A stretch of DNA of 64,000 nucleotides from positions 5,078,504 through 5,142,503 of the forward strand of contig CP154957.1 in the NCBI GenBank assembly GCA_039621445.1, read 5' to 3'. Positions 1 through 9,974 of this stretch are shown in pieces. Every line of letters begins with the position of its first letter. Position 1 is the first letter of the stretch. This stretch comes from Euglena gracilis. Taxonomy: Eukaryota; Euglenida; Euglenophyceae; Euglenales. A program made the position numbers and the translations under genes. Under the pieces are notes generated by a model that had not been told where the DNA came from, did no database searches, and was given only the letters and a program-made list of their open reading frames with translations.

Positions 1-290
1 TCCACAGCTTCTCATGTGCCGTACACTTCATAACCGACCACAATCCTCGAACTTGCTCCCTCGTTGCTAACTCAATGCCCACAAAGCACGTTGTCATCGG
101 AGCCACAAACCCCACCACAAAACGCCAAAAAGAAACCAAAAACGAAAGCCACTTGCCAGGACGCAGGGGTCCTCATCACGAATTACCGACACACACACGC
201 CATGGCCATCCAACGGCAAGAAGAGCAAAAACCTGACACAAGCACGCCATCCTGTGGCAAAAGAGGTACAAACGCCCCCTTCCCCGCCCA

Positions 291-334
<44 letters not shown>

Positions 335-680
335 AAGGTGACCTTTGCTCATCTTCCTCTAGCCACTAACCTCCGCACCCTGAACATTTGTCACCCTGCA
401 CTCTTTTGTACATTACACCCACATTATAAGCAACCCGCGACCTGTGGCGGCACAGGGAGTCACAAGAGGGTTCCTCTTGTGGCGAGGGCCAAAAGAGACG
501 TTTCCCTGGGCCCGGGGCACGGTTTGGGTGAGCTGTGCTACCCACCGTGAAGCTTATAACTGGTTCAGAAGTGTTTCCGAGTGTCTAATATTATTTTTTT
601 TGTCTGCATCTCATGTCGGACAAGTGAAAGCCCAACAAGGGGTAGCTTGAAGCTCCGAGTTCGACAACTTGTGACAATCC
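1..680. other. left flank, no gene recognised
   Basis: No coherent exon is visible here. Bases 60-290 are A/C-rich with CAAA and ACACAC words, resembling in style the A/C-rich stretch that follows the retrotransposon tail at 10.6-10.95 kb, so it could be the tail of another element. That is inference from composition only. Confidence 0.4.
293..332. repeat. (TA)n microsatellite
   Basis: About 40 bases of uninterrupted alternating TA. It produces spurious Tyr-Ile peptides in several frames. Confidence 0.95.
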
Positions 681-1260
681 ATGAGAAGGCGTTGGAGCAG
701 GGACAGGGATAGCGGAGAGGAGGATGAAGGAGAAGGCTTCCTGGAAGCAGAGGAGTATGAGAACTACCTCAAGTGCAGGTGCAGATCTTCGTATATGAGT
801 CCGGAACGGCGTTGCCAGCTGCGTTGGGAAGAGCTCAGTACTGGGAAAGACAGACAAGAAGTTGCAGCAGAAGCCCTGAGAGAAAGAGATTTACTGTGCA
901 GCGTGGTGGTGAACCTTTGGATGGGAGGAGTGCAGCTGATTTCCCTCCAGGCTGGAGGAGGAGTGGTCAGGACAGACATGTCAGAGATTGTTCTGCACAG
1001 AGAAGATCCCTGCAGCAGCAGCAGGAGTATGAGCAGCAGGAGAGAGAATACCCTGCACAGAGAAGAGCCCTGCAGCAGCAGGAGTGTGGAGAGCAGGAGA
1101 GAGACTATTGTACACAAAGGAGAACCCTCCAGGTGCAGGAATATGGGCAGGAGAGAGATTACCCTGCAGAGAGAAGGACAGACAATGCTCAGCTGCCACC
1201 AGGGGTTGTCCCATGGACCACCCTTTATCAATTGCCACAGCCTTCCCCCAGTTTGTGAAG
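681..1260 (+). CDS. exon-like segment(s), acidic then Gln/Arg/Glu-rich protein
   Basis: Unrecognised product. A frame starting with ATG at 681 encodes a charged segment (MRRRWSRDRDSGEEDEGEGF) followed by a helical, Glu/Arg-rich stretch to about 900. From about 960 a second plus-strand frame is the coding-like one and contains an imperfect ~19-residue repeat with the core AQRRxLQQQEYxQQERxY. The frame change suggests an intron between roughly 900 and 975; candidate splice signals exist (GTGGTG near 903, CAG near 953 and 970), but none is decisive. The repeat units differ by whole codons, which supports real coding. The low-complexity Gln/Arg composition gives no family assignment. The 3' end is unclear: the repeat frame runs to a stop near 1258. 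Confidence 0.45.
986..1180 (+). repeat. codon-phased coding minisatellite (60, 57, 54 bp units)
   Basis: Successive units begin at 986, 1046, 1103 and 1157 (partial). Their lengths, 60, 57 and 54 bp, are all multiples of three. They share the words CTGCACAGAGAAGA, CTGCAGCAGCAGGAG and CAGGAGAGAGA. Length changes by whole codons indicate selection on the reading frame. Confidence 0.8.
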
Positions 1261-1400
1261 GGGAATTTGAGCATTTGGGGGGTCCGTTGGCCCGTGGGTG
1301 TGCTCAAATAAAGGGGGGGGGTAATCGACTCCCGACCCCCAATTAACCATGGTTAATCGCTTGACGTGGAAAATGACGGTTAATTGCCCAACCCTGGTAC

Positions 1401-2495
1401 AAGCCAGATTGGAGTGCACCAAGGCGACGCGTGCGGGTTAGGGTTAGGGTTAAGGTTAGGGTTCGGGTTAGGGTTAGGGTGAGGGTTAGGTGTGCACTGG
1501 GCTTGGACTACGCCCTCGACCAGTGCATTGCCTGGGACACATTGTGGGAAACCAGCAGTGGTGCTCGCCCACCTCCACGACCTCAACACGGTCCTCAAGG
1601 GGGCGGGCCTCCACCTCAACCTAGCCAAGTGCAAGCTATGGGGACCTGGGATGCAAAGGGTTGATGAGGCCGGGCCACAATACCCTGACGGTTTGGCAGA
1701 AGACCACTTGGGGCGACAAGTACCCGTGATTCCCTTTGGAGGACCGAAGGGTATCACGGCCTTGGGCGTCCCAATCGATGCTCCGATGGAGCATGGCGCA
1801 CGAAGAAGACACACCAAGAGCACCACAATGCCAAGCCGTATGGGAAGAAACGGTGGACAACGCGAACCTGCTCCTGGAACAGCTCAGGGGATACCCAGAG
1901 GGGCAAGTGCGGCACGCACTGTTGCGGTATTGCCTTGACGAATGCCGGGTGGTGCACTTCCTCTGGTCAACGGAGAGAGCAGGCGCAGGGGACTCCCGGC
2001 TCATCCTCAGGTCACGAATGCAAGCCGCACAAGATCTCCTCGAAATGGGAATCGCCGAGAGCACATGGGGTCAGGTATCTTTGCTCATCCGCCACGGAGG
2101 CCTCGGAATCTCGGACCCAGAAGTTCTGCAACCGGCGGCTTGGACGGCTGCCTTGCTGAACTTGGGGATGCATGGCAACCAAGCCGTGGGGTTGCCGGCC
2201 TCGGTGCTGGCGAGCCCATCCCTAGACCTGCAAGACATGCTATGACGGTTGCGGTTGCAGCTTGGCCCCAACATGGATCCACTGGCTGGGTGGCTTGCAG
2301 GCACGGCCCTACTCTCCTCCGCAACAACAGAGCACACCTCCCAACGGTGGTGGGCGGAGAAAGTGGCGGACATGCAGAGCCAGCGAGTCGATGCGGTCGG
2401 CTAGGCCAGGGACCGGATGAGGCGGGTGTGCCAAAAGGGACTGGTGGCAATGGGATGGCTGCGTACCTTCTTAGACGGCGCTACAGGGTATGATC
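1401..2495 (+). pseudogene. non-LTR retrotransposon reverse transcriptase fragment, inactivated
   Basis: RT fragment with landmarks in order: IGVHQGD at about 1408-1428 (the QGD motif region of RT palm domains), ALGLDYALDQ at about 1494-1523, GAGLHLNLAKCKLWGPGM at about 1599-1652 (the GLxxNxxKC region after the active site), then LLRYCLDECRVVHFL at about 1924-1968 and IRHGGLGISDP at about 2089-2121, typical of the thumb/connection of this RT group. The catalytic YxDD box that should lie between ALGL and GLHLN is absent. Frames shift near 1545, and in-frame stops occur at 2243 and 2404. The same frame resumes after each stop (for example QRWWAEKVADMQSQ), so it was once one ORF. The reading ends in a 25-bp word at 2470-2494 that is found inverted at 9950-9974. 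It is not functional. The clade assignment (R2/RLE-like) is inferred from the matching C-terminal pieces in the duplication. Confidence 0.82.
1435..1490 (+). repeat. interstitial telomere-like TTAGGG tract
   Basis: About nine TTAGGG-type hexamers with a few variants (TTAAGG, TTCGGG, GTGAGGG). The tract lies inside the RT fragment, replacing the few codons expected between QGD and ALGL, so it is an internal insertion and not a chromosome end. Confidence 0.9.
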
Positions 2496-4405
2496 GAAAA
2501 TCAGCGGTTCCCAAAAAATGGCCACTTTTTCGAGGCGTCGGCGTAGGGCCTCGGCTCCGCGCGACGTTTTTCCACGGCTCACCCAGGGCCGGTGCTGTGC
2601 GATGGCTGGGTGTTCCCGCTGTGTGTGGGTTTTGCGGCGGTGCCACTGCGGCCCTGGTTTGAGTGCGGGTCCCAACGCTGCCCAACGTCAATTTTCGTGG
2701 AGGGGGGGGGTGAAACACACTTTCCTTCCCCCCTGAACTTTTTTCCAAAAGACTTTTTGGATGTCTGAACCCCCCCTTTTTTGAAATTCGTCGGGGCCTC
2801 GGACAGGTTGGGGTCAACGAGCCAAAGTTGCAGGGGCGGGCGTCAAAGTTGATGTGCGTCTTCATTCTCTCCGTGGGTGTCAACAGATGAAGTCCAAGTT
2901 GCCACATTGCTTCAAAATGCAGAATGTTTTTTTTGGAAGTACATACCTTTTGTTCCCACTGCCCGTTTTGCAAGCCCCTATTTGCAGGGTGGGGGTCATC
3001 TTTGAAATTTAGGAACCACGGTTCCCAATTTTTTTGATCGATCCTGCAGTCAAGGTACTGGTGTTCTACTTCATGTCATGGGGGGGGCTTTCAAAGAAAT
3101 GGGTGTAGCAATGGAAAGCGACTAGCCTTGAATTGCAAATGATCTTGACATGGCCCCATTTCCAATGTTTTGCGAAGGTCACATTTCCTGTTTGGCCTTT
3201 GAATAATCGGGGCAATTGTTGGGAAGTTTTGGGAACCACGGTTCCCTTTTTTTTTTTTGCACTGCCCATTGATTTCCTCTTTTTCTGCTTTTTTGGGGGG
3301 TTTGCCATCAGATGAAGCACCTTTTTTGCTGTTTTCATTGGCACAGTGGTACATCACACATATGAGAAGTGCATGTGATAGAAGGTCATTGCAACCCCAA
3401 GGCCTGCAACTGTTTCCCCTCTCGCACCTTCGGGAGTTGCGTTAAGGGTAAAACCGGAAAGTCGCCATTTGCAAAGCGCCAAATGAATTTTTTTTATGCT
3501 GTGAGGGATTGTGAAGTTCGAGGGTTGGCTTTTGGGAGTACTAAAATTGGGTTGTGGTGCTAGCTGCAGTAGCAACAACTGGGTTGGGATTAGAGGTGTG
3601 ATCCAGCCACATTTTTAGTTCGGTTATCCCGTTGCTTGCCAAGGGTGGCATTTCTCACTCCAAGAAACCTCAAAATACAATGGTTTTCCACGATAGGGAG
3701 GCGTTGGGACGCAGGCATGCAAGCACCCAAGGCATACATCCGCCAAAGTTTATTGCCGTGAAATGTTAGTTGTGCAATGTTAAACCAAGAAACCACTTCC
3801 AAAGAACCTTGCTTTGGGCCGTATATTCAGAAGGAAAACTGCTTCCAACCATAAATATGCTCGCTGTCCCCGTGTGGGTGGTTTATCGGAACCATGCATG
3901 TGCATCGTCTGGAAGCTGCATCCCAGAGGGGTGGCCAACCCAAAACTGACTCCAGGAAATATTCTAACCTCAATTTTCTTCAATCCTTTTTGCCATTGTC
4001 TTCCTTAAAACTCTGGCCACCTCAGGAGGGGGGGGGAGGGCTTTTGTACTTTGGTCATTCCACACCCCCCAATCAGATGTTATTGTGCACCCGTGTTGGT
4101 CAGGATGGGATTTACAAACGTGAACCCAAGGCGTTCACACCTAAATAGTCCTTTTGCACATCACCTTTTGGGTTGCTCAATTGCGGGATCAATTCACTAT
4201 TTTTTTTCCAAAATATATTTGTCCCACCGTGGCAAAGAAATCTGGTGCCTTGGTGAAACAGACATAAGTCTGTTATTTTGTGATTAAGTTTGCAAACAAG
4301 CGATGTTGTATGGCTTGGAAACTCTTCTGAAACACGGGAGAAGGAAAGCGCGGGACTCCATTTTATTGGTCACATTTTTGCTGAGTTAAGACATCGCCCT
4401 TTGGA
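2496..4405. other. intergenic or intronic DNA, no gene recognised
   Basis: Open frames here are short and lack coding-like composition or paired splice signals. The notable structure is the palindrome GGGAACCACGGTTCCC and several G or T runs. Confidence 0.5.
3231..3246. repeat. dispersed palindrome GGGAACCACGGTTCCC
   Basis: A perfect 7-bp inverted repeat around an AC centre. Near-identical copies occur at 3012-3026 and 7776-7790, each followed by an A/T homopolymer-rich stretch. A variant, GGGAACCGTGGATCCC, lies at 9411-9426 and again in duplication copy B. Function unknown; it may be a terminal motif of a small element or a protein-binding palindrome. Confidence 0.7.
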
Positions 4406-4817
4406 GGTTAGGCAGGGGTGGGGGGGGGCTGTGGACCCCCCCGGTGAAGTTCACCGGTGAACATTCACCGGGGGGGGAGGGGGGGGGGGGGGGGTGAAGT
4501 TCACCGGTGAACTTCACCGTTTTGATGGTTGGGGGTGAAATTTTCATGGGTAAAATTTTGCTCCTTTCCTCTCAAAATGGTCATTTTGAGGTTGATGCTT
4601 CATGGAATTTTTATCGAAATTTCCGAAAACTTGCCCAAAATGCCATTTTGGCCATTTTTGGCCAAAAAAGTGCTCCCTTGGTGAACTTCACCGGTGAAGT
4701 TCACCGATGGGTTAGGCAGAGGGGGGGGGGAGGGGGTCCGGGACCCCCCGGTGAACTTTCAAACGGTGAACTTCACCATAGGGGGGGGAGGGGGTCAAAA
4801 TGACCAAAGTCTACTGC
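4406..4817. repeat. GTTCACCGGTGAAC palindrome cluster with G runs
   Basis: The word GGTGAAGTTCACCGGTGAAC and its inversions occur at about 4443-4470, 4493-4520, 4679-4706 and 4749-4778. They are separated by G runs up to ~17 long. The phrase GGTTAGGCAG followed by a G run and CCCCCCGGTGAA occurs at 4406 and again at 4710, so the block behaves as an imperfect ~300-bp repeat. It ends close to GTCTACTGCC (4808-4817), a sequence resembling the ends of the foldback element described below. Confidence 0.75.
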
Positions 4818-5276
4818 CTGATCTCCTTTGCCAGATGCAGTGTCAAAGCCTTTGATCATTCAACTCAAATGTGGCCCTCCGCATTGTTGCACTCGCAAGA
4901 GCATGATGGAGCGGAGTATGCGCTCTGGAAAGTCATCAAACAAGGGAACGTGGAACATTGCACATAGAAAATCATGACCTCAAGGAACAGGCAGTTTGTG
5001 CTATTTTGGTGGGCTGTGCATTCCATGGTGTTAATGTGATGTATGGCATGTGAACGAATGTGCATGTCAATAGGCAAGAAAAAGATGGGAACAAGTCTGC
5101 CAAAGTCTGCATGACAGTTGAACAAAATTTTGTTTTTTGGCTGGTACCCAGGAATTAACAAGTGCATTTTGGATGACAAAGCTCAAGGTGGTTTTTTCAA
5201 AGTGCATATTTTTTTGAACAAGCCAGTTATTATCCTGGAAGTGTTCTTTGAAGCATGTGGTGGGATGAGTGGCAAA

Positions 5277-6407
5277 CGGTAGACTGGGGGGGGGGTCCTG
5301 GGTGGTCGGCCGACTAGTCGGCCGACCACCCAATTGGTCGGCCGACTAGGCCTGGTCGGCAGCTAGTCGGCGAGACAGGGGGGGGGGTCCTGGGTGGTCG
5401 GCCGACTAGTCGGCCGACCACCCACTCTAATGTAGTTACGGGCCAGTTTCGCCGACTTTTAAGCCCCCCCCCTGAGAAAAAATTTTGTCCAAATCACCCC
5501 AAAACCAGTCAAAACCCACCCAAATGGCTCCAGAACCCCCCCAATCGGGGGTCAATATGCAAAAAAATTGGGGGAAAATGTCCATTTTGGGCCACTTTTG
5601 GCAAAAGAACACCTCTATCCGTTGTATATAAGTCAATATAAGTCAAATTTTGCACAAAAGGACTTAGCCCTCCAAGTATATTGCCAACATAGAAGGGATT
5701 TTGTTATATGAGGGGGGGGTGCGGGGAGACGGAGCCACCCCCGGCTATGACAAAGTGAGCCACAAAAACGACTTAACCCCGGAGTATGTTGCCAACATAG
5801 AAGGGATTTTGTTATTTGAGGGGGGGGGTGCGGGGGGCGGAGCCCCCCCCGCCTATGCCAAAGTGAGCCACAAAAACGACTTAGCCCCTGAGTATGTTGC
5901 CAACATAGAAGGGATTTTGTTATCTGGGCTCGGGTGTGGGTGGAGGGGGGAGTTTTCAGCCTGTCCTGATGCAGAATGCTTGCATTTCTAAAGGATTTTC
6001 ATGTAATCCCTGTTTCGTCATTGGTTTTTTACCCCTCCGGACCCCATCAAGGGCCCACCGACCCCCCACCGACCAAAAATTTCCATCTGAGGGTGTTCCT
6101 GTTGGTGTAAGGCACTTATTTGGCCCCATCCGGACCATTTCCGGGTGGTTTGGACCCGCCACAGACCATTTTTATGCCCACCGACTAGCCACCGACTAGT
6201 TTGCATACAATTTTCTTCATAAAAAGTCGGCGAGACTGGCCCGTAACTACATTAGAGTGGGTGGTCGGCCGACTAGTCGGCCGACCACCCAGGACCCCCC
6301 CCCCCTGTCTCGCCGACTAGCTGCCGACCAGGCCTAGTCGGCCGACCAATTGGGTGGTCGGCCGACTAGTCGGCCGACCACCCAGGACCCCCCCCCCCAG
6401 TCTACCG
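5277..6407. mobile_element. 1.13-kb foldback/MITE-like element with ~185-bp terminal inverted repeats
   Basis: Bases 5277-5461 are the near-perfect reverse complement of 6221-6407. The termini read CGGTAGACTGGGGG and CCCCCAGTCTACCG. Inside each arm the 24-bp palindrome made of GGTCGGCCGACT and its inverse occurs twice, separated by GGGGGG(T)CCTGGG. The ~760-bp core encodes nothing recognisable and holds a 108-bp tandem repeat. No transposase is present, so it would be non-autonomous. No clear target-site duplication is visible. Two 5'-truncated relatives lie at 14560-15391 and 60430-61262. Confidence 0.88.
5656..5935 (+). repeat. 108-bp tandem repeat inside the foldback element
   Basis: GCCAACATAGAAGGGATTTT recurs at 5683, 5791 and 5899, a constant 108-bp period. 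Each unit also contains a G run and AAAGTGAGCCACAAAAACGA. The relatives in the duplication have the same array with periods of 92 and 104 bp. Confidence 0.9.
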
Positions 6408-8031
6408 CCTAGGACCGGTGGGATGGCTCATTTGCATTTGGACAAGAGCCCTCCCTTGAAGAAAGCAAAATTTTCAAAAAAATTTTGAACGAAGGTGATT
6501 TTTTCCATTGCTCATTTTCCAATCCATCCATCAAATCATTTCGTCATTCAAATTTGCAGAGAAATTCTGGGCATCCCACAATTTCTCAATTTGGAAGATT
6601 TTTTCCCTCAATTGTATTCATTGTACAGAAGTTTTAGCCCTGCTTTTCTCTCGGCCGCTAGCGAACAATCCCGTCATCAAAGAGTCAGACCATGTGAGCC
6701 CCAGGGCTCAAAATCAAAGTTGCATGTTAGACACACACCAACGTTTCTCTCATCAGTCTTTGAGGACCGTGGTTTTAATTTTTGACATTCCATCACGTTT
6801 TGGGACCAATGTGTCCATAGAGAGAAAAGAACAGTTTTTATTACAGTACCAACTTTGCTATCACAGTGAGGGGTGACAACATCTATTTTCCCAAGCATGG
6901 GCTATCCACCGTGGTTGGTTTGGTTTGAAGCCTCTTCCCCATTGCGCACCTGTGCAGTTGTAGCTTTGCTGATTTTGCTCCAATCAAGATTTCATGTTGC
7001 TGTCCAGTATCCAAGATGTGGCAGCCACTTAAAGCTTAGCGCCATCATGGATGCTGGTAGGATTTGAAATGGTTGCCTTTGTTAGGCAATATATTTCTTC
7101 TCGTGTTTTTTTTTGGCCCCAGACCCAAAAAACAAGAATTTGCTTAATTCTCCAAGGTCTATGGCCAGTTGTACCCCAAATCAAAACTAGGATTACAAGT
7201 TGACAACAGGCAAATCTTGTTTCACTCAGCAAAAGACAAAAAACACATACAGCCGTTCATCTCTTGGAGTCCAAACAAAAATGTACAGACCATATTTGAA
7301 GACTGCAAGGGCCCAAACAAAGGCGCTCGGGGTAAGACCACGCGCCTTTGAATATCACTTCATGCAAACTTTATGGAATACTCCACAACTAAGCGCACCA
7401 AGGCCTCCACTTTTCCGGGTGCTGCAAGCCTTTGGTGGTGTCGTCCCCGTAACCTCCCTGCCCTGTGAACCCGTGACCCGACCCGCAATGACCCGGATTC
7501 GGGACCCCAGAAGTTCGAGGAAACACCAAGCCTAAAGCAAATTTCCAGCATTTTTTTGTCCTTTTGGACAATTCTGCAAAGCTGCTGCGAACCCCCATTT
7601 CTTCCCCCGTGACCCCCCCCCATGCCCCCCTGTGACCCTACCCCCTTCTACTCAAGCTTTTTTGCCATTCTGCCTTCTTAAGGTACAAACAATTTCCCCT
7701 TCCCCCCTTTTTTCCTTTCTAAGGGAGCATGGGCTCCTGACACAATCTGGGCCATTCTTGTTAAACAAAAAAATAGGAACCACGGTTCCCAAATTTGAAT
7801 TTTCCTTTTTGTCCATTAAAATATGGACCACTTTTCTCCAATGATTTTCAATGTGCTCATCAAATAAAGGTCTCTCGTTTGAAATCCAGAATCTCAAAGA
7901 TTTTGTGGGATATTTTGCATTTTTTTTGGTAGTGAAGGTTGGGGCTGAGATATTATTTGTGTTGTTGCTCAGCCTGACCATTTGATACATTACAAATTCT
8001 TGCTCTTTGGCTTTCAGCCGAAAGTCAAGGG
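6408..8031. other. gene-poor segment left of the duplication
   Basis: No exon with paired splice signals was identified. Short open frames near 7400-7530 have some coding-like composition (Pro/Arg-rich), but nothing supports them. The palindrome GGAACCACGGTTCCC lies at 7776-7790. Confidence 0.45.
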
Positions 8032-8039
8032 CTTCCAAG

Positions 8040-9450
8040 GGATATCGGGTGGCATGTTGATGAATCTGCTCATGTGGGAGGCCGCCAGTTTTATTGGAAT
8101 CGCCTTATGTTTGACTCTTGTTTTGTGCACCATGGCGTGCTGAGAAGCTCGGAGGATCCGTCGGATCAATCTGTGATGGTTGTCTAATGATGGACAAAAC
8201 TCATCACCGTGGGAGCAATGCAGCTCTACATGTGCTTCTGCCATTGCAATTGGGGCCATAGTTGGCAACCTGGTTTTTTTGGACTTTTTTTTTTGTTTTT
8301 TTTAATTCTAACAATGTTTTTTTTAAAAAAAACAAAAAAAACGCCAACAAGGTTTTGCTCGGAAAAATTTTTGAATGCATATTTTCAATCATTTTTGGCA
8401 AGTTTTGGGGAATTTCTGCCAAATATTTCCTTAAACAAAAAATGAAAAAAGTCCTACAGTAGCATTTTTTTGCATTTTTTGAATGTTTTTTGACCATTTT
8501 TTTGGCAATTTTTGAACTTAGTAGGATTCGAAGTATGGTTTGGGTGTTTCATAACGAGTTTTTTCAATGAAATTTTCCTTTTGTTTTTTTTGATGTTTTT
8601 TTTTGGCGTTTTTTTTAAAAAAAAAAGCATGTTGTTTTGTTTTTTTTAAAAAAAACAAAAAAAATGCCAAGTATGATTGGGGCAGGAGGCTCCCATTCAC
8701 ATGTGCAGGGCAACAAGGAAGGTTGTAGACAGTGGATTGAGAAGTGGAAGCGGCCCACAAGGAAATACCCAGACCATAGGACCACTGTTCTCCATCCCAC
8801 GCCAGTGTCTTTCCACCACCCACCCTGCTTTTGCAAGTTGAAACAGAAGCAGCATCACTGCTATCCCAATTCAACATCCGAATCTCTTTTCCAGAGTGCA
8901 TTCCCCTTAGCCTTGCTGCTGAAAAGTTCTTCATGGGACCGGTGTTTGGTTCCTCATTCTTCCCAGTTTTTATGGGTTACCAATGGACATTTTACTTTCC
9001 CTCCATCAAAAGATGTCGCACAGGGATCTCTGCCGAAATTCGTTAATTTCATTTCACGACAAGCACTCTTCACACAACATACCCCTTCAAATGTTCTTTG
9101 TGTCATTCCTGAAAAGGGCATTTTTAGATTTGGTGACGCAGGGTTCCATGTGGGATAATTCAAGAGAAGGCAGGAAATCAAAAGGGTGGTTTGAAACCCC
9201 GCTGAAGCATCACCTCAGAGAGACCCTGGTGAACAACAAGGAGGTCTTGGTCCACCGTGCTTCCAACCAGATGTTGCATTGTTTTGCCTGGGGGGAAGAG
9301 AGCATCCCATGCTGCTGCTGCTTCAACCAGGCTGTGTTTCCCCCAGCTTTTGCCCCGGAGGGCAGTGAACACTGTCCCCAAACCTGCTCAATGCATCGGG
9401 TGTCTCATTTGGGAACCGTGGATCCCAAAATGTGCTGTCCAGCTGCATAA
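8040..9450 (+). CDS. 3' exons of an unknown Cys-rich protein (copy A)
   Basis: Three-exon model on the plus strand. Exon 1 begins after AG at 8038-8039 and encodes HVDESAHVGGRQFYWNRLM and onward to about 8170-8177. Exon 2 begins after TAG at 8777-8779 and contains SFPECIPLSLAAEKFFMG; it ends at 9041 before GTTAAT. Exon 3 runs from 9128 (after TTTTTAG) to the TAA at 9450 and contains GWFETPLKHHLRETLVNN, the Cys run SIPCCCCFNQ and the C-terminus VDPKMCCPAA. The exon 2 to 3 junction is phase-consistent (one base before, two after) over an 86-base intron. The exon 1 to 2 intron carries A/T-run hairpins. No family was recognised; the C-terminal Cys pattern could bind metal or form disulfides. The duplication begins almost exactly at exon 1, so upstream exons may differ between the copies. 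Confidence 0.6.
8275..8670. repeat. A/T-run hairpins in an intron (also 54175-54570)
   Basis: Runs of T8-T12 face runs of A8-A10 as inverted repeats, for example GGCGTTTTTTTTAAAAAAAA near 8604 and TTTTAAAAAAAACAAAAAAA near 8645. The latter is bracketed by GGC/GCC-type ends (AATGCC at about 8663). The stretch lies in the putative intron between exons 1 and 2 of the Cys-rich gene. Confidence 0.7.
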
Positions 9451-9974
9451 ATTGCATCGGGGAGGGGAGCCATTTTCGGCATTTTTTCACCCCCTGGAAG
9501 GGCTTTTTTCCAAGTGCAAGATTTTTCCTTTCAAATTGGGCGTCCATCCCCATTCCCGCAGGTCGGCTTGAAAACGCCGTTTTTCCGCCCTCCGATCAGC
9601 CCCATTCTGAACCAAGCCCCGGTTATCCTTCTGGAGGTCGACAGCTTTCTAGTGCCCAACGTTCCCCGCTGGCAGCGTGGCCCTGAACCTTGCGTCTTGG
9701 CCCGCCCGTGCACCACCCGAGCCACAACCCCATGAGGGACGTGAATTTGCCTCATTTTCAGCGTTTGCCCTGCGGGGTGCATCAGCCTGGTGGGCACCAG
9801 GGGGAGGTGAAAAACCGGGGAATCGGGCCCGAATGCCACTGAATACTGCGCGGTCTGGCCCCTTTCCTGGATCGTCTCCCCTTCACAGCCAATGCGCGGC
9901 CAGAAAGCATGAAACGTGCTTGGGAACCACATATTTTTTTCAAAAAACCATCATACCCTGTAGCGCCGTCTAAG

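Noticed and set aside
1435-1490. Chromosome end
   Set aside because: The tract is ~56 bp, degenerate and embedded in RT coding sequence, with unique DNA on both sides.
4443-4778. CRISPR-like spaced palindromes
   Set aside because: Spacers are G runs and duplicated flanks of irregular length, and the genome is eukaryotic.
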